A program made the translations under genes and the position numbers. DNA of 52,020 bases from an uncultured bacterium (GTDB lineage Bacteria > Verrucomicrobiota > Kiritimatiellia > RFP12 > UBA1067). The stretch covers positions 1 through 52,020 of the forward strand of contig CADCGZ010000019.1 of the NCBI GenBank assembly GCA_902801025.1, in the 5' to 3' direction. The notes under the pieces were generated by a model. That model ran no database searches, was not told where the DNA came from, and saw only the letters and a program-made list of their open reading frames with translations. This document shows, piece by piece, positions 8,182-16,473 of this stretch (position 1 is its first letter; each line of letters starts with the position of its first letter).

Positions 8182-8775
8182 ATGAAAATTAAAGTATGCG
8201 GAACGAACGACGCCGTGTTCGCGGCGGAGGCGGCGCGCCTTGGAGTCGACTACCTCGGCTTCATATTCGAGCCGTCGTCGCCTCGCTACGTGACGGTCGA
8301 GAAGGCGAGATCAATATGTTCATGCCTCAAGCAGCGCCATGAGGCGATCGACTCCTCTGCGTCTCTGCGTCTCTGCGTTGAAAAAAAACCGGTACTTGTA
8401 GGCGTGTTCGTCCGCGAGACTCCCGCTCAAATAATCGCGACGATGCGCCGTGCAGGGCTAGACGTCGTTCAGCTGCACCGCCGCGCTTCAAGCGAGGATG
8501 TCGCCGCGCTCAAGGCCGCTGGCTACGAAGTGTGGACGCTCGCCGGCGGCGCGGAGGGCGACGGCGTTCTCTTCGATTCGTCTCACGGCGACGGCGATAC
8601 GGCGTTCAGGAACGGCAATTACAAGTCGATTATTGCCGGTCGCATCGGTGTCGAAAATGTCGCAGACGCGCTTGCGCTCAATCCGGATATTATAGACGTG
8701 AACAGCTCGCTCGAAACTGCGCCGGGGGTTAAGAGCACAATCCTCCTTTCCGCATTTCTATCGGCAGTCCGGTAG
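8182..8775 (+). CDS. trpF: Phosphoribosylanthranilate isomerase
   Basis: A 197-residue TIM-barrel enzyme performing the Amadori rearrangement between the TrpD and TrpC steps. The catalytic Cys6 in KVCGT, GFIFEPSSPRYV, LVGVFV, VVQLH and acid Asp132 in LFDSSHG are recognisable. The C-terminal DVNSSLETAPGVK replaces the usual DVSSGVE-PG-K. Residues about 50-70 form an insertion relative to typical TrpF and contain three perfect copies of CTCTGCGT (8355-8378), suggesting a repeat inserted in frame. It completes the pathway set, placed after trpA instead of next to trpC. Confidence 0.88.
   Translation: MKIKVCGTNDAVFAAEAARLGVDYLGFIFEPSSPRYVTVEKARSICSCLKQRHEAIDSSASLRLCVEKKPVLVGVFVRETPAQIIATMRRAGLDVVQLHRRASSEDVAALKAAGYEVWTLAGGAEGDGVLFDSSHGDGDTAFRNGNYKSIIAGRIGVENVADALALNPDIIDVNSSLETAPGVKSTILLSAFLSAVR
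8355..8378. repeat. Three perfect CTCTGCGT units inside trpF
   Basis: Three head-to-tail copies of the 8-mer CTCTGCGT (8355-8362, 8363-8370, 8371-8378) followed by TGAAAAAAAA. They encode part of a non-conserved loop (residues about 59-66) between the second strand region and the VGVFV strand of TrpF. Confidence 0.85.
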
Positions 8776-8806
8776 AGAAATTTTTACGCAAACGGCCGAC
8801 GGGCCA

Positions 8807-8815
8807 TGATATAAT
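8807..8815 (+). promoter_or_regulatory. pheA promoter (extended -10)
   Basis: TGA-TATAAT at 8807-8815. The first ATG (8819) is only 3 nt away and would lie before the predicted start site. The ATG at 8825 is 9 nt away, the spacing also seen for trpL, so it is the likelier start. Confidence 0.78.
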
Positions 8816-8824
8816 ACGATGCAG

Positions 8825-9973
8825 ATGAAAAATCTCGAACAGACTAGAAGGGAAATAGACAGAATAGACGAAGGGCTCGTGAAGCTCTTCCTTGAGCGGC
8901 TTGCCGTGTCGCGTGATGTCGCGATGGCGAAGCTCGAGACAGGCGGCCCGGTATCGGATCCTGCGCGCGAACGCGAAATACTCACACGCGTCTCAGAGGC
9001 CGCAGGCCCCGAGAACGAAAACGCGGCGCGTCTTTTCTTCTCGACGCTTTTCTCGATTTCCAAGGCGCGGCAGCGCGGCATACTTAAAGGCGACTCTCCG
9101 CTCGTCCGCGAGATCAAGGGTTCGATCGCCGCGCACGCGAATCCTTTCCCGTCGCGCGCGTTCGTCGCGTGCTGCGGCACCGAGGGCTCCTACGCACAGC
9201 AGGCGGCGACGCGTCTCGTGAAGGTGCCGACGATCATGTACTTCAACTCGTTCGAGAAGGTCTTCGAGGCGGTGGAGAAGGGGCTTTGCGCCTACGGCGT
9301 CCTTCCTGTCGAGAACTCGGCGGCGGGCTCGGTCACGGCTGTCTACGATTTGATGCAGAAGCACAGCTTCCACATCGTGCGCGCCGTGCGGCTAAGGGTC
9401 GACCATGTTCTCCTGGCGCCGCCTGGAGTGAAGCTTTCAGACGTGCGCGAAGTTGCAAGCCACCCGCATGCACTTGCGCAGTGCACGGCGTTTTTCAAGG
9501 CGCATCCCGAGATCAAGGCGGTTCCCGCCGCGAATACGGCTGTAGCGGCGAAGGAAATCGCATCTTCCGGCCGGCGCGATGTCGCTGTGATCGCCTCTCG
9601 GCTCTGCGCCGAGCTGTACGGGCTTCAGGTCGTGGCGGAGAAGATACAGGACACCGTGAGCAACTACACGCGGTTCATCTGTATTTCGAAGGGGCTCGAG
9701 ATATACCCAGACGCGAGCAAGATCTCTATAATGCTCTCGCTTCCGCACAGGCCTGGTTCGCTCGCGGAGATTATCTCCAAGTTCGCCGCGATAGACGTGA
9801 ACCTGACGAAGCTCGAGTCGCGGCCTGTTCCCGGCGTGGACTTCGAGTTCCGCTTCATCTTCGACTTCGAGGCGTCGCCGTCCGACGGCTCGGTGCTGTC
9901 GCTCCTTTCCGAGCTTTCACTTGATTCGGAGATAGAGCACTTCGCCTTCCTCGGCGCCTATGGAGAGAGGTAG
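8825..9973 (+). CDS. pheA: Bifunctional chorismate mutase / prephenate dehydratase (P-protein)
   Basis: A 382-residue enzyme of phenylalanine synthesis converting chorismate through prephenate to phenylpyruvate. Residues 1-90 are an AroQ chorismate mutase (LEQTRREIDRIDEGLVKLFLERL). The dehydratase follows, with GTEGSYAQQAA, GVLPVENSAAGSV, SHPHALAQC and the catalytic TRF in SNYTRFICIS. A C-terminal ACT domain starts at KISIMLSLPHRPGSLAEI and carries ESRP for phenylalanine feedback. The start at 8825 is preferred over 8819 because of promoter spacing. It has its own promoter directly after trpF, keeping aromatic amino acid genes together. Confidence 0.94.
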   Translation: MKNLEQTRREIDRIDEGLVKLFLERLAVSRDVAMAKLETGGPVSDPAREREILTRVSEAAGPENENAARLFFSTLFSISKARQRGILKGDSPLVREIKGSIAAHANPFPSRAFVACCGTEGSYAQQAATRLVKVPTIMYFNSFEKVFEAVEKGLCAYGVLPVENSAAGSVTAVYDLMQKHSFHIVRAVRLRVDHVLLAPPGVKLSDVREVASHPHALAQCTAFFKAHPEIKAVPAANTAVAAKEIASSGRRDVAVIASRLCAELYGLQVVAEKIQDTVSNYTRFICISKGLEIYPDASKISIMLSLPHRPGSLAEIISKFAAIDVNLTKLESRPVPGVDFEFRFIFDFEASPSDGSVLSLLSELSLDSEIEHFAFLGAYGER

Positions 9974-10001
9974 GGTTGTTCTCGCATTAGAAAGGAAAAC
10001 C

Positions 10002-12725
10002 ATGAAAACACTAAAGATAGCATTGACGGCCTTCGCCGTGCTTGGCATGGCGCACGCCTTTTCCGCAATTCCTCTTCCAGAGCATCCGCGCCCTGACTGG
10101 GAGCGCACGGAGTGGGTGAATCTGAATGGCGAATGGGACTTCGCCTTTGAGCCGAAGGGCACGCCAGTCGACGCGCCGAAGCGTCCGGCGGTGTTTGACC
10201 AGAAGATCGTCGTTCCGTTTGGATGGGCCGCGCCGCTTTCGGGAGTAAAGGGCGATGGAGACAGCGCGTGGTACCGGCGCGAGGTCGAGATTCCGGCGGA
10301 CTGGAAGTCGCCGCGCTTCTTCCTCGTTGTCGGCGCGTGCGACTGGCAGACAGACGTCTTTGTGAACGGGAAGTTCGTCGACCGGCATCAGGGCGGATAC
10401 GTTCCGTTCGAGGTGGAGCTCACCCCCTTTGCGAAGAAGGGCGAGAAGGCGACGGTCGAACTGCGCGTGTGGGACGCTCCGGCGTCAATCTCCGGCAAGG
10501 ATTGGCGGCTCTACGGCAAGCAGGGGTACGGCAACGCGCGCGGCGTCTGGCAGACCGTATATCTCGAAGGGCGCGGCGAAAGCTTCATCGAGTCTGTGCG
10601 CTTCACGCCTTGTTTCGCGACGAGCATCTGTGAAGACCACGTCCTTGTCAACGTCACGCTGGGCGCACCTGCGAAAGCGCCGCTCGATGTCACGATCGCC
10701 TTCAAGCCGGAGGACGGCGGTGCGAAAGTCAGTGAGACTTTCGGAGTCGGGGAAATGGAGAGGGACATCAGCATACCGATAAAGAACGCGAAGATCTGGG
10801 ATCTCGACAACCCCTATCTCTACGAAGTGACGGTGAAGGCGGGCGACGACGAGGTGTCCACGTATTTCGGCTTCCGCGAGATCGGCGTCGATAATAATCC
10901 GAACGGTCACCCCTACGTGACGCTCAACGGCAAGCCCGTCTATCTCCAGCTCACGCTCGACCAGAGCTACCATCCGGAGGGATTCTACACCTTCCCGACG
11001 GACGAGTTCATGAAGAACGAGATCATGATATCCAAGAAGCTCGGGCTGACCGGCAACCGCGTCCACATCAAGGCGGAGATTCCGCGCAAGCTGTACTGGG
11101 CCGACAAATTGGGGCTTCTCATCATGGCTGATGTGCCGAACTGGTGGGGGAATGCAAGCGAGACTGCGTTCCGCGAGCATTGGGCGTGCTTCGAGGGAAT
11201 GCTCAAGCGCGACTTCAACCATCCATCCGTCTTCGCGTGGGTGCTGTTCAACGAGACGTGGGGGCTCTTCTCCGAGGGACACGTCTACTCGGACGCAACG
11301 AAGCGCCGCGTGGCGGACGTGTGGCGCAGGGCGAAAGATGCAGATCCGACGCGCATAATCGAGGACAATTCTCCGTGCAACAACGACCATGTCGTAACCG
11401 ACATCAACACATGGCACTCCTATCTCCCCGGCTGGAAGTGGGAGTCGACGCTCGACGAATTCTGCTCGAAGACGTTCCCTGGCTCAAAATGGAACTACAA
11501 GGGCGGTTTTGTTCAAAGGACATTCGAGCCGATGATGAACTCCGAGTGCGGCAATGTCTGGGGTTACGATGGTTCGACGGGAGACTGCGATCTCACGTGG
11601 GACTACCACATGATGATCAACGCCTTCCGCCGCCACATGAAATGCGCGGGATGGCTCTACACCGAGCACCACGACGTCATCAACGAATGGAACGGCTACG
11701 TTCGCTTCGACCGCACCGAGAAGGAGTTCGGCATTGAGGAGCTCTTCCCCGGGATGACCTTCCGCGATTTCCACGCGGACGCATACATGCCGCTCGACAA
11801 GGAGCTCTGCCGCGAATTCAAGGCGGGCGACGTCTATGTCGTTCCTGTGGAATGCATCTCGCTGACGACCGACCGATATGCCGGCAAGAAACTCTCGTTC
11901 AGGCATTCGCTCAGGTACATCGACGGAGAGGGCAGGGTTGTCCAGGATGACGGCGCCCCGACCCGCCGCGCCAGGTACGACGAGCCCGCCGAGGCGTGGC
12001 AGGAGAAGGGGAGCATCATCTCCTTCGCAGCGCGGCTCCCCGACTGCGACGCCTGCGGAACCGTGAACGTCACGCTCTATGCGGACGACAAGCCGATTGC
12101 GCGCAACTTCACGTGCTTCGTCACCCGCAAGGAAGAGCCGAAGGAGGTCCGTCCGGTGAAGGCAGAGTGGTCGCATGGCAGGTGGGATGTTCTTGGCGGC
12201 AAGAAGGACTGCGGCGCTGGCACGGGGTTCTTCGAGTACGAGTTCGACGCGCCGAAGGGCGCGTGCGTGTTCCGCGCCGAGGTTTCTTCAAAGCGCCTCA
12301 ACGCGAAGGACTTCAAAAAGGATGTGTCCTCAAGTTCGGACATCGACTACATGCTCGGCGGACTCGCCGACCGCTCGCAGAACCCAAACAGCTATCCGCA
12401 GACGAGCGCTGCGCACAAGTTCCCAGGGGTGGTCAAGGTCTACGCGAACGGTGTGCTCGTCGCGACGATTGAGCTCCCCGACGACCCCGCAGACCACCGC
12501 GGCATCCTGTCGTGGTTCGCCCAGGAACGCGCGAAGGACGGCAAGGACAGACTCTGCGAGGCCGGAAGCTACGGCTACCTCGTCGAGGCGAAGATCCCGG
12601 CCGAGGTCGCCGCGACGTCGAAGGGCGGAAAGATGACGATCCGCCTCGCCGCCGAGAAGACCGGCCTCGCCGTGTACGGTCCGCGTTTCGGCCGCATGCC
12701 TTTTGCACCTCATCTGGCGGAATGA
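10002..12725 (+). CDS. Secreted glycoside hydrolase family 2 enzyme
   Basis: A 907-residue exported enzyme of the beta-galactosidase/beta-glucuronidase superfamily. A signal peptide (MKTLKIALTAFAVLGMAHAFS) is followed by the sugar-binding jelly roll (NLNGEWDFAFEPKG, FGWAAPLSG, WYRREVEIP), an Ig-like domain and a TIM barrel. The acid/base is Glu418 in VLFNETWG and the probable nucleophile is Glu515 in MMNSECGNVWG. A C-terminal region of about 200 residues (from HGRWDVLGGKKDCGAG) has a beta-sandwich look. Substrate specificity cannot be read off. GAAAGG nine bases before the ATG is a plausible ribosome-binding site. It follows pheA by 28 nt. Confidence 0.88.
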   Translation: MKTLKIALTAFAVLGMAHAFSAIPLPEHPRPDWERTEWVNLNGEWDFAFEPKGTPVDAPKRPAVFDQKIVVPFGWAAPLSGVKGDGDSAWYRREVEIPADWKSPRFFLVVGACDWQTDVFVNGKFVDRHQGGYVPFEVELTPFAKKGEKATVELRVWDAPASISGKDWRLYGKQGYGNARGVWQTVYLEGRGESFIESVRFTPCFATSICEDHVLVNVTLGAPAKAPLDVTIAFKPEDGGAKVSETFGVGEMERDISIPIKNAKIWDLDNPYLYEVTVKAGDDEVSTYFGFREIGVDNNPNGHPYVTLNGKPVYLQLTLDQSYHPEGFYTFPTDEFMKNEIMISKKLGLTGNRVHIKAEIPRKLYWADKLGLLIMADVPNWWGNASETAFREHWACFEGMLKRDFNHPSVFAWVLFNETWGLFSEGHVYSDATKRRVADVWRRAKDADPTRIIEDNSPCNNDHVVTDINTWHSYLPGWKWESTLDEFCSKTFPGSKWNYKGGFVQRTFEPMMNSECGNVWGYDGSTGDCDLTWDYHMMINAFRRHMKCAGWLYTEHHDVINEWNGYVRFDRTEKEFGIEELFPGMTFRDFHADAYMPLDKELCREFKAGDVYVVPVECISLTTDRYAGKKLSFRHSLRYIDGEGRVVQDDGAPTRRARYDEPAEAWQEKGSIISFAARLPDCDACGTVNVTLYADDKPIARNFTCFVTRKEEPKEVRPVKAEWSHGRWDVLGGKKDCGAGTGFFEYEFDAPKGACVFRAEVSSKRLNAKDFKKDVSSSSDIDYMLGGLADRSQNPNSYPQTSAAHKFPGVVKVYANGVLVATIELPDDPADHRGILSWFAQERAKDGKDRLCEAGSYGYLVEAKIPAEVAATSKGGKMTIRLAAEKTGLAVYGPRFGRMPFAPHLAE

Positions 12726-12743
12726 GGGGAATGGCCATCCCCT
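12725..12743. terminator. Hairpin between convergent genes (possible bidirectional terminator)
   Basis: AGGGG-A-ATGGCCAT-CCCCT forms a compact hairpin that begins at the last base of the GH2 stop codon. It lies between convergent GH2 and response regulator genes. There is no long T-run on either side, so the terminator role is tentative. Confidence 0.5.
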
Positions 12744-12752
12744 TAAAAGGCG

Positions 12753-13373
12753 TCAGATTCTGACGAGCTGCTTGCGCACGGCCGTTGCGACGGCCTCGGT
12801 TCGGTTTGCCGCCCCGAGCTTTGCAAGGATGGCAATTACGTGTTCGTTTACGCCGTCGGTCCTTATGCTGAACATTTTCGCGATGTCCTTGTTCGTGAGC
12901 CCACGCGACATCGCCTGTAGGATTTCGAGCTGCCGCGATGTCAATTTCGGCGCGGGCGGATCTGCCGCAAGCAGCTTCCTGACGGCCGGGGATATCGCTC
13001 GCGCGCCAGTGGCGACGGACCGTATCGTCGACACAAGTTCGCGGTCGTCGGCAGATTTCATAAGAGCGCCGGTGGCCCCTGCGTCGATCGCGCGTGCAAT
13101 CTTGTCAGAAGTTCCGAACGATGTCAGCACGACGATTTTCGAGTCCGGGACGGCTGCGTGTATCGCCGCTGTCGCCTCTACGCCGTCCTTGCGCGGCATG
13201 ACGATGTCCATGACTACGACGTCCGGGGCGAGCTGCTTTGCAAACGCGACCGCCTCGTTGCCGTCCTTTGCCTCTCCGACGACTTCTATTCCGCGTTCTG
13301 TGCCGAGAAGGGCGCAGAGACCGTGCCGGACTATCGCATGGTCGTCCGCGATTAGCACTCTTATGTTCTTCAT
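12753..13373 (-). CDS. NarL/LuxR-family response regulator
   Basis: A 206-residue two-component regulator. The receiver domain (residues 1-120) has the acidic pair Asp10/Asp11, phospho-acceptor Asp56 in VVMDIVMP and the switch Thr/Lys in VVLTSFG and ALMKS. A LuxR-type helix-turn-helix occupies residues 143-195 (LTSRQLEILQAMSRGLTNKDIAKMF). Its start overlaps the kinase stop as ATGA, so the pair is one translational unit with the kinase first. It should be phosphorylated by that kinase and act as a DNA-binding activator or repressor. Confidence 0.93.
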   Translation of the reverse strand: MKNIRVLIADDHAIVRHGLCALLGTERGIEVVGEAKDGNEAVAFAKQLAPDVVVMDIVMPRKDGVEATAAIHAAVPDSKIVVLTSFGTSDKIARAIDAGATGALMKSADDRELVSTIRSVATGARAISPAVRKLLAADPPAPKLTSRQLEILQAMSRGLTNKDIAKMFSIRTDGVNEHVIAILAKLGAANRTEAVATAVRKQLVRI

Positions 13374-15169
13374 TCTGGATTGTCCTCTTCCTCGCCTTCA
13401 ATTGCGACTGTCACGTTCACCCGCGTGCCGCGTCCGGGCGAGCTGTCGATGGAAATCGATCCGCCGAACGAGTCTACGCGTTCGCGAATTCCCTGAAGCC
13501 CGAAGTGGCCCTGGTCGATGCTCGGCGCGGATTGCGGATCAAATCCGCAGCCATCGTCCGAGACGGAGAATTTGAGAAGGTCGCCGTCGATGCATCCTGC
13601 GATCCTGATCGTCTTTGCGCCGCCGTGCCGGATGGCGTTGATGGTGAGTTCGCGGACGATTCTGAGCGTCGCGTGCGCGAGAGCGTCCGAAAGCCGCGCG
13701 CGCGGAACGCGGAACCTGATCGCGACCGACGTGTCGCCGACGTGGGGCCTGATGGAGAATTCGACCGCCTTCTCCATGTCCGGCTGGTCCAGCGCCTCTC
13801 CGCGAAGGTCCCAGAGGCAGTTTCTCAGTTCGTCGCGGCTTGAGGCGATTGCGTTCGACGCGAATTCGAGATGCTCCATGGCCGCCGGCGGAGCGCTCTC
13901 TGGGAGAAGTCGCTGCGCCGCGCTTATCTCCATCGAGACGCCGGTGAGGTTCTGTGCAAGCGTGTCGTGAAGCTCCGCCGCGAGCCGCGTGCGCTCGCTG
14001 ACCTTGAGAGTCGACTTGATCTGGCTGAGTTGCGCACGCAGAAGCGCGCGACCGCGCTTTTCGGCGAGAACTCTGAGCGAACGGTTCCAGATGAGAATCG
14101 CGGCGACGGCTGCGAGGAGGATCGCGATGACGGCGAAGAGTCGCCCGCTTGTCCACCACGGCGGGCGCGCGACTACGCGTAGTCCACCTGCCCCGCAGAC
14201 GACGAAGAATCCCCTGATCTGCGGGAACGCGGCGTTCGGACGCCAGTTCTCCACGTCGAGAACGCAGACGCCCGTTGCCTCCACCACGCTTCCGGGTTCT
14301 ATGTCCGGGGCCGCCCCCGATGTGACGACCGGCACGACGAAGGATCCGTCTTCGATGTTCAGTGTGTCGCCGTTGCGGTTTCTCAGGGTGCCGCGCAGAA
14401 CGATGGTTTTGCCGAGGAACTGCGGCTTGACCTGAACCTGTCCGTTGTCGCCCAGCATGATCTCCCGTGCGGTGACGTTGGTTGCGGAGCCGGCGGCGAA
14501 GTCGTAGGGTTCTGCCGGACGCCACCTTGCGCGTTCGAGGTTGACGCGGTAGACGTCCGACACGGGGCGCCCGGCGACTTCGGCGAATGATCCGCTCTTC
14601 GGAGCTGGACGGCTTGCGAACGAGACGCGCACGAGTCTTCCGGAGGGCGTTTCGAGAAGCGATTCCGTGCCCGACCACGACGCGAGGATCCTGCCGGCGG
14701 TCCGGCGGTGGTCGAGGCGCGATATCTCGGCCGGCGTCATCAGTTTCGTGTCGCCGAGTTCCGGCACGTCGAAGGGGTCGCTTGGCGCTGGCCGCAGAAC
14801 CTTGATGTCGCCCAGGCCTGCGATGAAGAGCTGACGGCCAAGCTGGCGCCTTGGCTCCGGAACGTATGGGTCACAGACTCCTGCCGCGCGGATTCTCGCT
14901 CCGACAAGCTGTTCGACTGAGGACATGTTGTCGTTGCCGCATTTCACCGGCGCGTAGATCGTCTCTCCGTCCGCATCAAGGACGAGGAATACGAATTTAG
15001 GGTCAGTCTCGTCGCTTAGCGCGTCGGAGACTGTCGCTTCCATCTCGACGCGCTGCGAGTCGGCCGATCCGCCGAGGAACTCCGCGGCTGACACGGCACG
15101 CGGCGCATCCGCCGCGCACAGCTGCGCGGCGAATGCGGCGAGTGTGAAGAGTGACAGCAACTTCAACAT
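13370..15169 (-). CDS. Sensor histidine kinase with periplasmic domain (HisKA_3 type)
   Basis: A 599-residue membrane kinase. A signal peptide (MLKLLSLFTLAAFAAQLCAA) leads a large exported region (residues 22-338), rich in beta strands and apparently containing two similar OB-like segments. One transmembrane helix (342-361) follows, then a coiled linker, the HisKA_3 helix with phospho-acceptor His401 in LAAELHDTLAQN, and an HATPase domain (SDDGCGFDP, GHFGLQGIRERV). This layout pairs with NarL-type regulators, and the next gene is one. The ATG at 15169 is chosen because an extended -10 box lies 6 nt upstream; the upstream in-frame extension would run through the neighbouring promoter. The ligand is unknown. 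Confidence 0.9.
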   Translation of the reverse strand: MLKLLSLFTLAAFAAQLCAADAPRAVSAAEFLGGSADSQRVEMEATVSDALSDETDPKFVFLVLDADGETIYAPVKCGNDNMSSVEQLVGARIRAAGVCDPYVPEPRRQLGRQLFIAGLGDIKVLRPAPSDPFDVPELGDTKLMTPAEISRLDHRRTAGRILASWSGTESLLETPSGRLVRVSFASRPAPKSGSFAEVAGRPVSDVYRVNLERARWRPAEPYDFAAGSATNVTAREIMLGDNGQVQVKPQFLGKTIVLRGTLRNRNGDTLNIEDGSFVVPVVTSGAAPDIEPGSVVEATGVCVLDVENWRPNAAFPQIRGFFVVCGAGGLRVVARPPWWTSGRLFAVIAILLAAVAAILIWNRSLRVLAEKRGRALLRAQLSQIKSTLKVSERTRLAAELHDTLAQNLTGVSMEISAAQRLLPESAPPAAMEHLEFASNAIASSRDELRNCLWDLRGEALDQPDMEKAVEFSIRPHVGDTSVAIRFRVPRARLSDALAHATLRIVRELTINAIRHGGAKTIRIAGCIDGDLLKFSVSDDGCGFDPQSAPSIDQGHFGLQGIRERVDSFGGSISIDSSPGRGTRVNVTVAIEGEEEDNPE

Positions 15170-15175
15170 GTCCCT

Positions 15176-15184
15176 ATTGTACCA
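15176..15184 (-). promoter_or_regulatory. Sensor kinase promoter (extended -10)
   Basis: On the minus strand TGG-TACAAT occupies 15184-15176, six bases before the kinase ATG at 15169, so transcription should begin at the start codon. The 18-bp CCCCCTAATTT element begins 25 nt upstream of this -10 box. Confidence 0.72.
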
Positions 15185-15206
15185 TAAAGGACTCGTCTTC
15201 GCCCAT

Positions 15207-15224
15207 CCCCCTAATTTAGTGGGG
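15207..15224 (+). promoter_or_regulatory. CCCCCTAATTT operator, copy 1
   Basis: CCCCCTAATTTAGTGGGG has C/G outer arms and an internal CTAATTTAG palindrome. It lies between the divergent sensor kinase and serine hydrolase promoters, ending 23 nt before the hydrolase -10 box and 25 nt from the kinase -10 box. The position, centred near -44 of both predicted starts, suits a transcription activator or repressor. Two further copies are at 16421 and 21413. Confidence 0.75.
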
Positions 15225-15244
15225 TGTGAAACTCGGGGGCCGTT

Positions 15245-15253
15245 TGATAGAAT
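15245..15253 (+). promoter_or_regulatory. Serine hydrolase promoter (extended -10)
   Basis: TGA-TAGAAT at 15245-15253, seven bases before the ATG at 15261; the mRNA is predicted to be leaderless. The -35 position is not consensus, consistent with dependence on the adjacent operator. Confidence 0.7.
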
Positions 15254-15260
15254 ACGCACC

Positions 15261-16415
15261 ATGAAAAAGATAATATGCATAGCGACCGTGCTTGCGGCGC
15301 TCGTTTCGCTCGCGGACATGCAGTCGGAATGCCAGCGGCTTGTGGACGACGCGGTTGCGCGGGGCGAACATTGCGGGGTGCAGTTCTGCGCCTACAGCCA
15401 CGGAAAGAAGATCGTCGACGTGTGCGCGGGGCGGCTCTCAACCCGCCTAGACGCGCCGGCTGTGAAGTGCGATTCCCTCTTCCCGATCTTCTCGACCGAA
15501 AAGCCGCTTCTCGCGACGGCCGTGCACCGGGCGGTCGAGAAGGGACTTATGGACTACGACAAGCCGCTCTGCACCTGGTGGCCGGAGCTGAAGGGCGACG
15601 GCAAGGAGAAGCTGACCCTTCGGGAGACGCTGGGCTACAGGACGGGGCTCCCGGGTGGATGTCCGACGAGGCTTTCCACCCACGACCTCGCCGACTGGGA
15701 TCTTGTTGTCAGGGAGGCGGCCGCTGACAAGCCGGAGAAGACTCCCGGCACCGTCCAGCGCTACATGCCGTATGCCTACGCGTGGATGCTCGGGCATCCG
15801 CTTGAAGTCGCCTGCGGCAAGCCGCTCAAGGAAGTTCTCGACGAAGAGGTTCTGATTCCATCCGGAATCGAGCGCGAATTCTACTTCGTCGTTCCGCGCT
15901 CGGAATATCCGCGCGTCGCAAAGTTCTACAGAAGCATCTTCTGCGAAGTGATGAACGAGGACTGGGCGCGCGAGGCGTGTCTGCCGAGCGCGTGGGCCGT
16001 GTCGAGCGCTCGGGCGCTTTGCCGGTTCTACACGCGCCTGTGCGGATACGACGGAAAACAGCCGCTCATCCGCCGCGAGACGCTCGACGCCGCGCTCAAG
16101 CCGTGCAGGCACGAGAGCGATCCACTGCCGTCCCCGCAGGAACTCAAGGACGACTGGCACATGATCTTCGGAATGGGCTACGGGCTTTGGGGCGAGGCAG
16201 AGAGGATGGACCGCGTGTTCGGACACGGCGGCGCGGGCGGATCGGAGGCGCTTGTCGACCGCGACAACGAACTTGTCGTCGCCTACACCTGCAACTTCAG
16301 CCAGAACCACGACAAGCTCCGCGAGGCGCTTTACGAAGTCGTCGGCATGCGCTGGCGCTACTGGAAGGACAAGAAGAGTCTTCAGGACCTGCAGATGAAA
16401 ACTGCCGGCAAGTGA
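15261..16415 (+). CDS. Secreted beta-lactamase-family serine hydrolase
   Basis: A 384-residue exported protein of the beta-lactamase/esterase (PF00144-like) family. A short signal peptide (MKKIICIATVLAALVSLAD) precedes the fold. The nucleophile motif SxxK is Ser78-Thr-Glu-Lys81 in IFSTEKPLLA, and the third motif HGG is present in FGHGGAGGS. The usual YxN is Tyr168-Met-Pro170, so Asn is replaced by Pro, which favours an esterase or peptidase role over beta-lactam hydrolysis. The start at 15261 lies 7 nt from the -10 box. It is divergent from the sensor kinase and carries an operator copy, so control by that system is plausible. Confidence 0.85.
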   Translation: MKKIICIATVLAALVSLADMQSECQRLVDDAVARGEHCGVQFCAYSHGKKIVDVCAGRLSTRLDAPAVKCDSLFPIFSTEKPLLATAVHRAVEKGLMDYDKPLCTWWPELKGDGKEKLTLRETLGYRTGLPGGCPTRLSTHDLADWDLVVREAAADKPEKTPGTVQRYMPYAYAWMLGHPLEVACGKPLKEVLDEEVLIPSGIEREFYFVVPRSEYPRVAKFYRSIFCEVMNEDWAREACLPSAWAVSSARALCRFYTRLCGYDGKQPLIRRETLDAALKPCRHESDPLPSPQELKDDWHMIFGMGYGLWGEAERMDRVFGHGGAGGSEALVDRDNELVVAYTCNFSQNHDKLREALYEVVGMRWRYWKDKKSLQDLQMKTAGK

Positions 16416-16420
16416 CAATC

Positions 16421-16438
16421 CCCCCTAATTTAGCGGGG
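16421..16438 (+). promoter_or_regulatory. CCCCCTAATTT operator, copy 2
   Basis: CCCCCTAATTTAGCGGGG is identical to copy 1 except one base. It ends exactly 23 nt before the TACAAT box of the next gene, the same distance as in copies 1 and 3. It lies six bases after the serine hydrolase stop codon. Confidence 0.78.
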
Positions 16439-16458
16439 TTCAACTCAATTAAACCATT

Positions 16459-16467
16459 TGGTACAAT
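16459..16467 (+). promoter_or_regulatory. Promoter of first paralogous glycosidase (extended -10)
   Basis: TGG-TACAAT at 16459-16467, six bases before the ATG at 16474. TTCAAC at 16439-16444, with a 17-nt spacer, is a weak -35 adjoining the operator. Confidence 0.72.
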
Positions 16468-16473
16468 AGCGAC

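Noticed and set aside
15207..15224. CCCC...GGGG element as an intrinsic terminator
   Set aside because: The stem would be only four G-C pairs around an A/T core, no T-run follows, and all three copies keep a fixed distance to a -10 box, which suits an operator.
15170..15319. N-terminal extension of the sensor kinase by 50 codons
   Set aside because: It would run through the kinase's own -10 box and the divergent promoter; the shorter start gives a proper signal peptide 6 nt from the -10.
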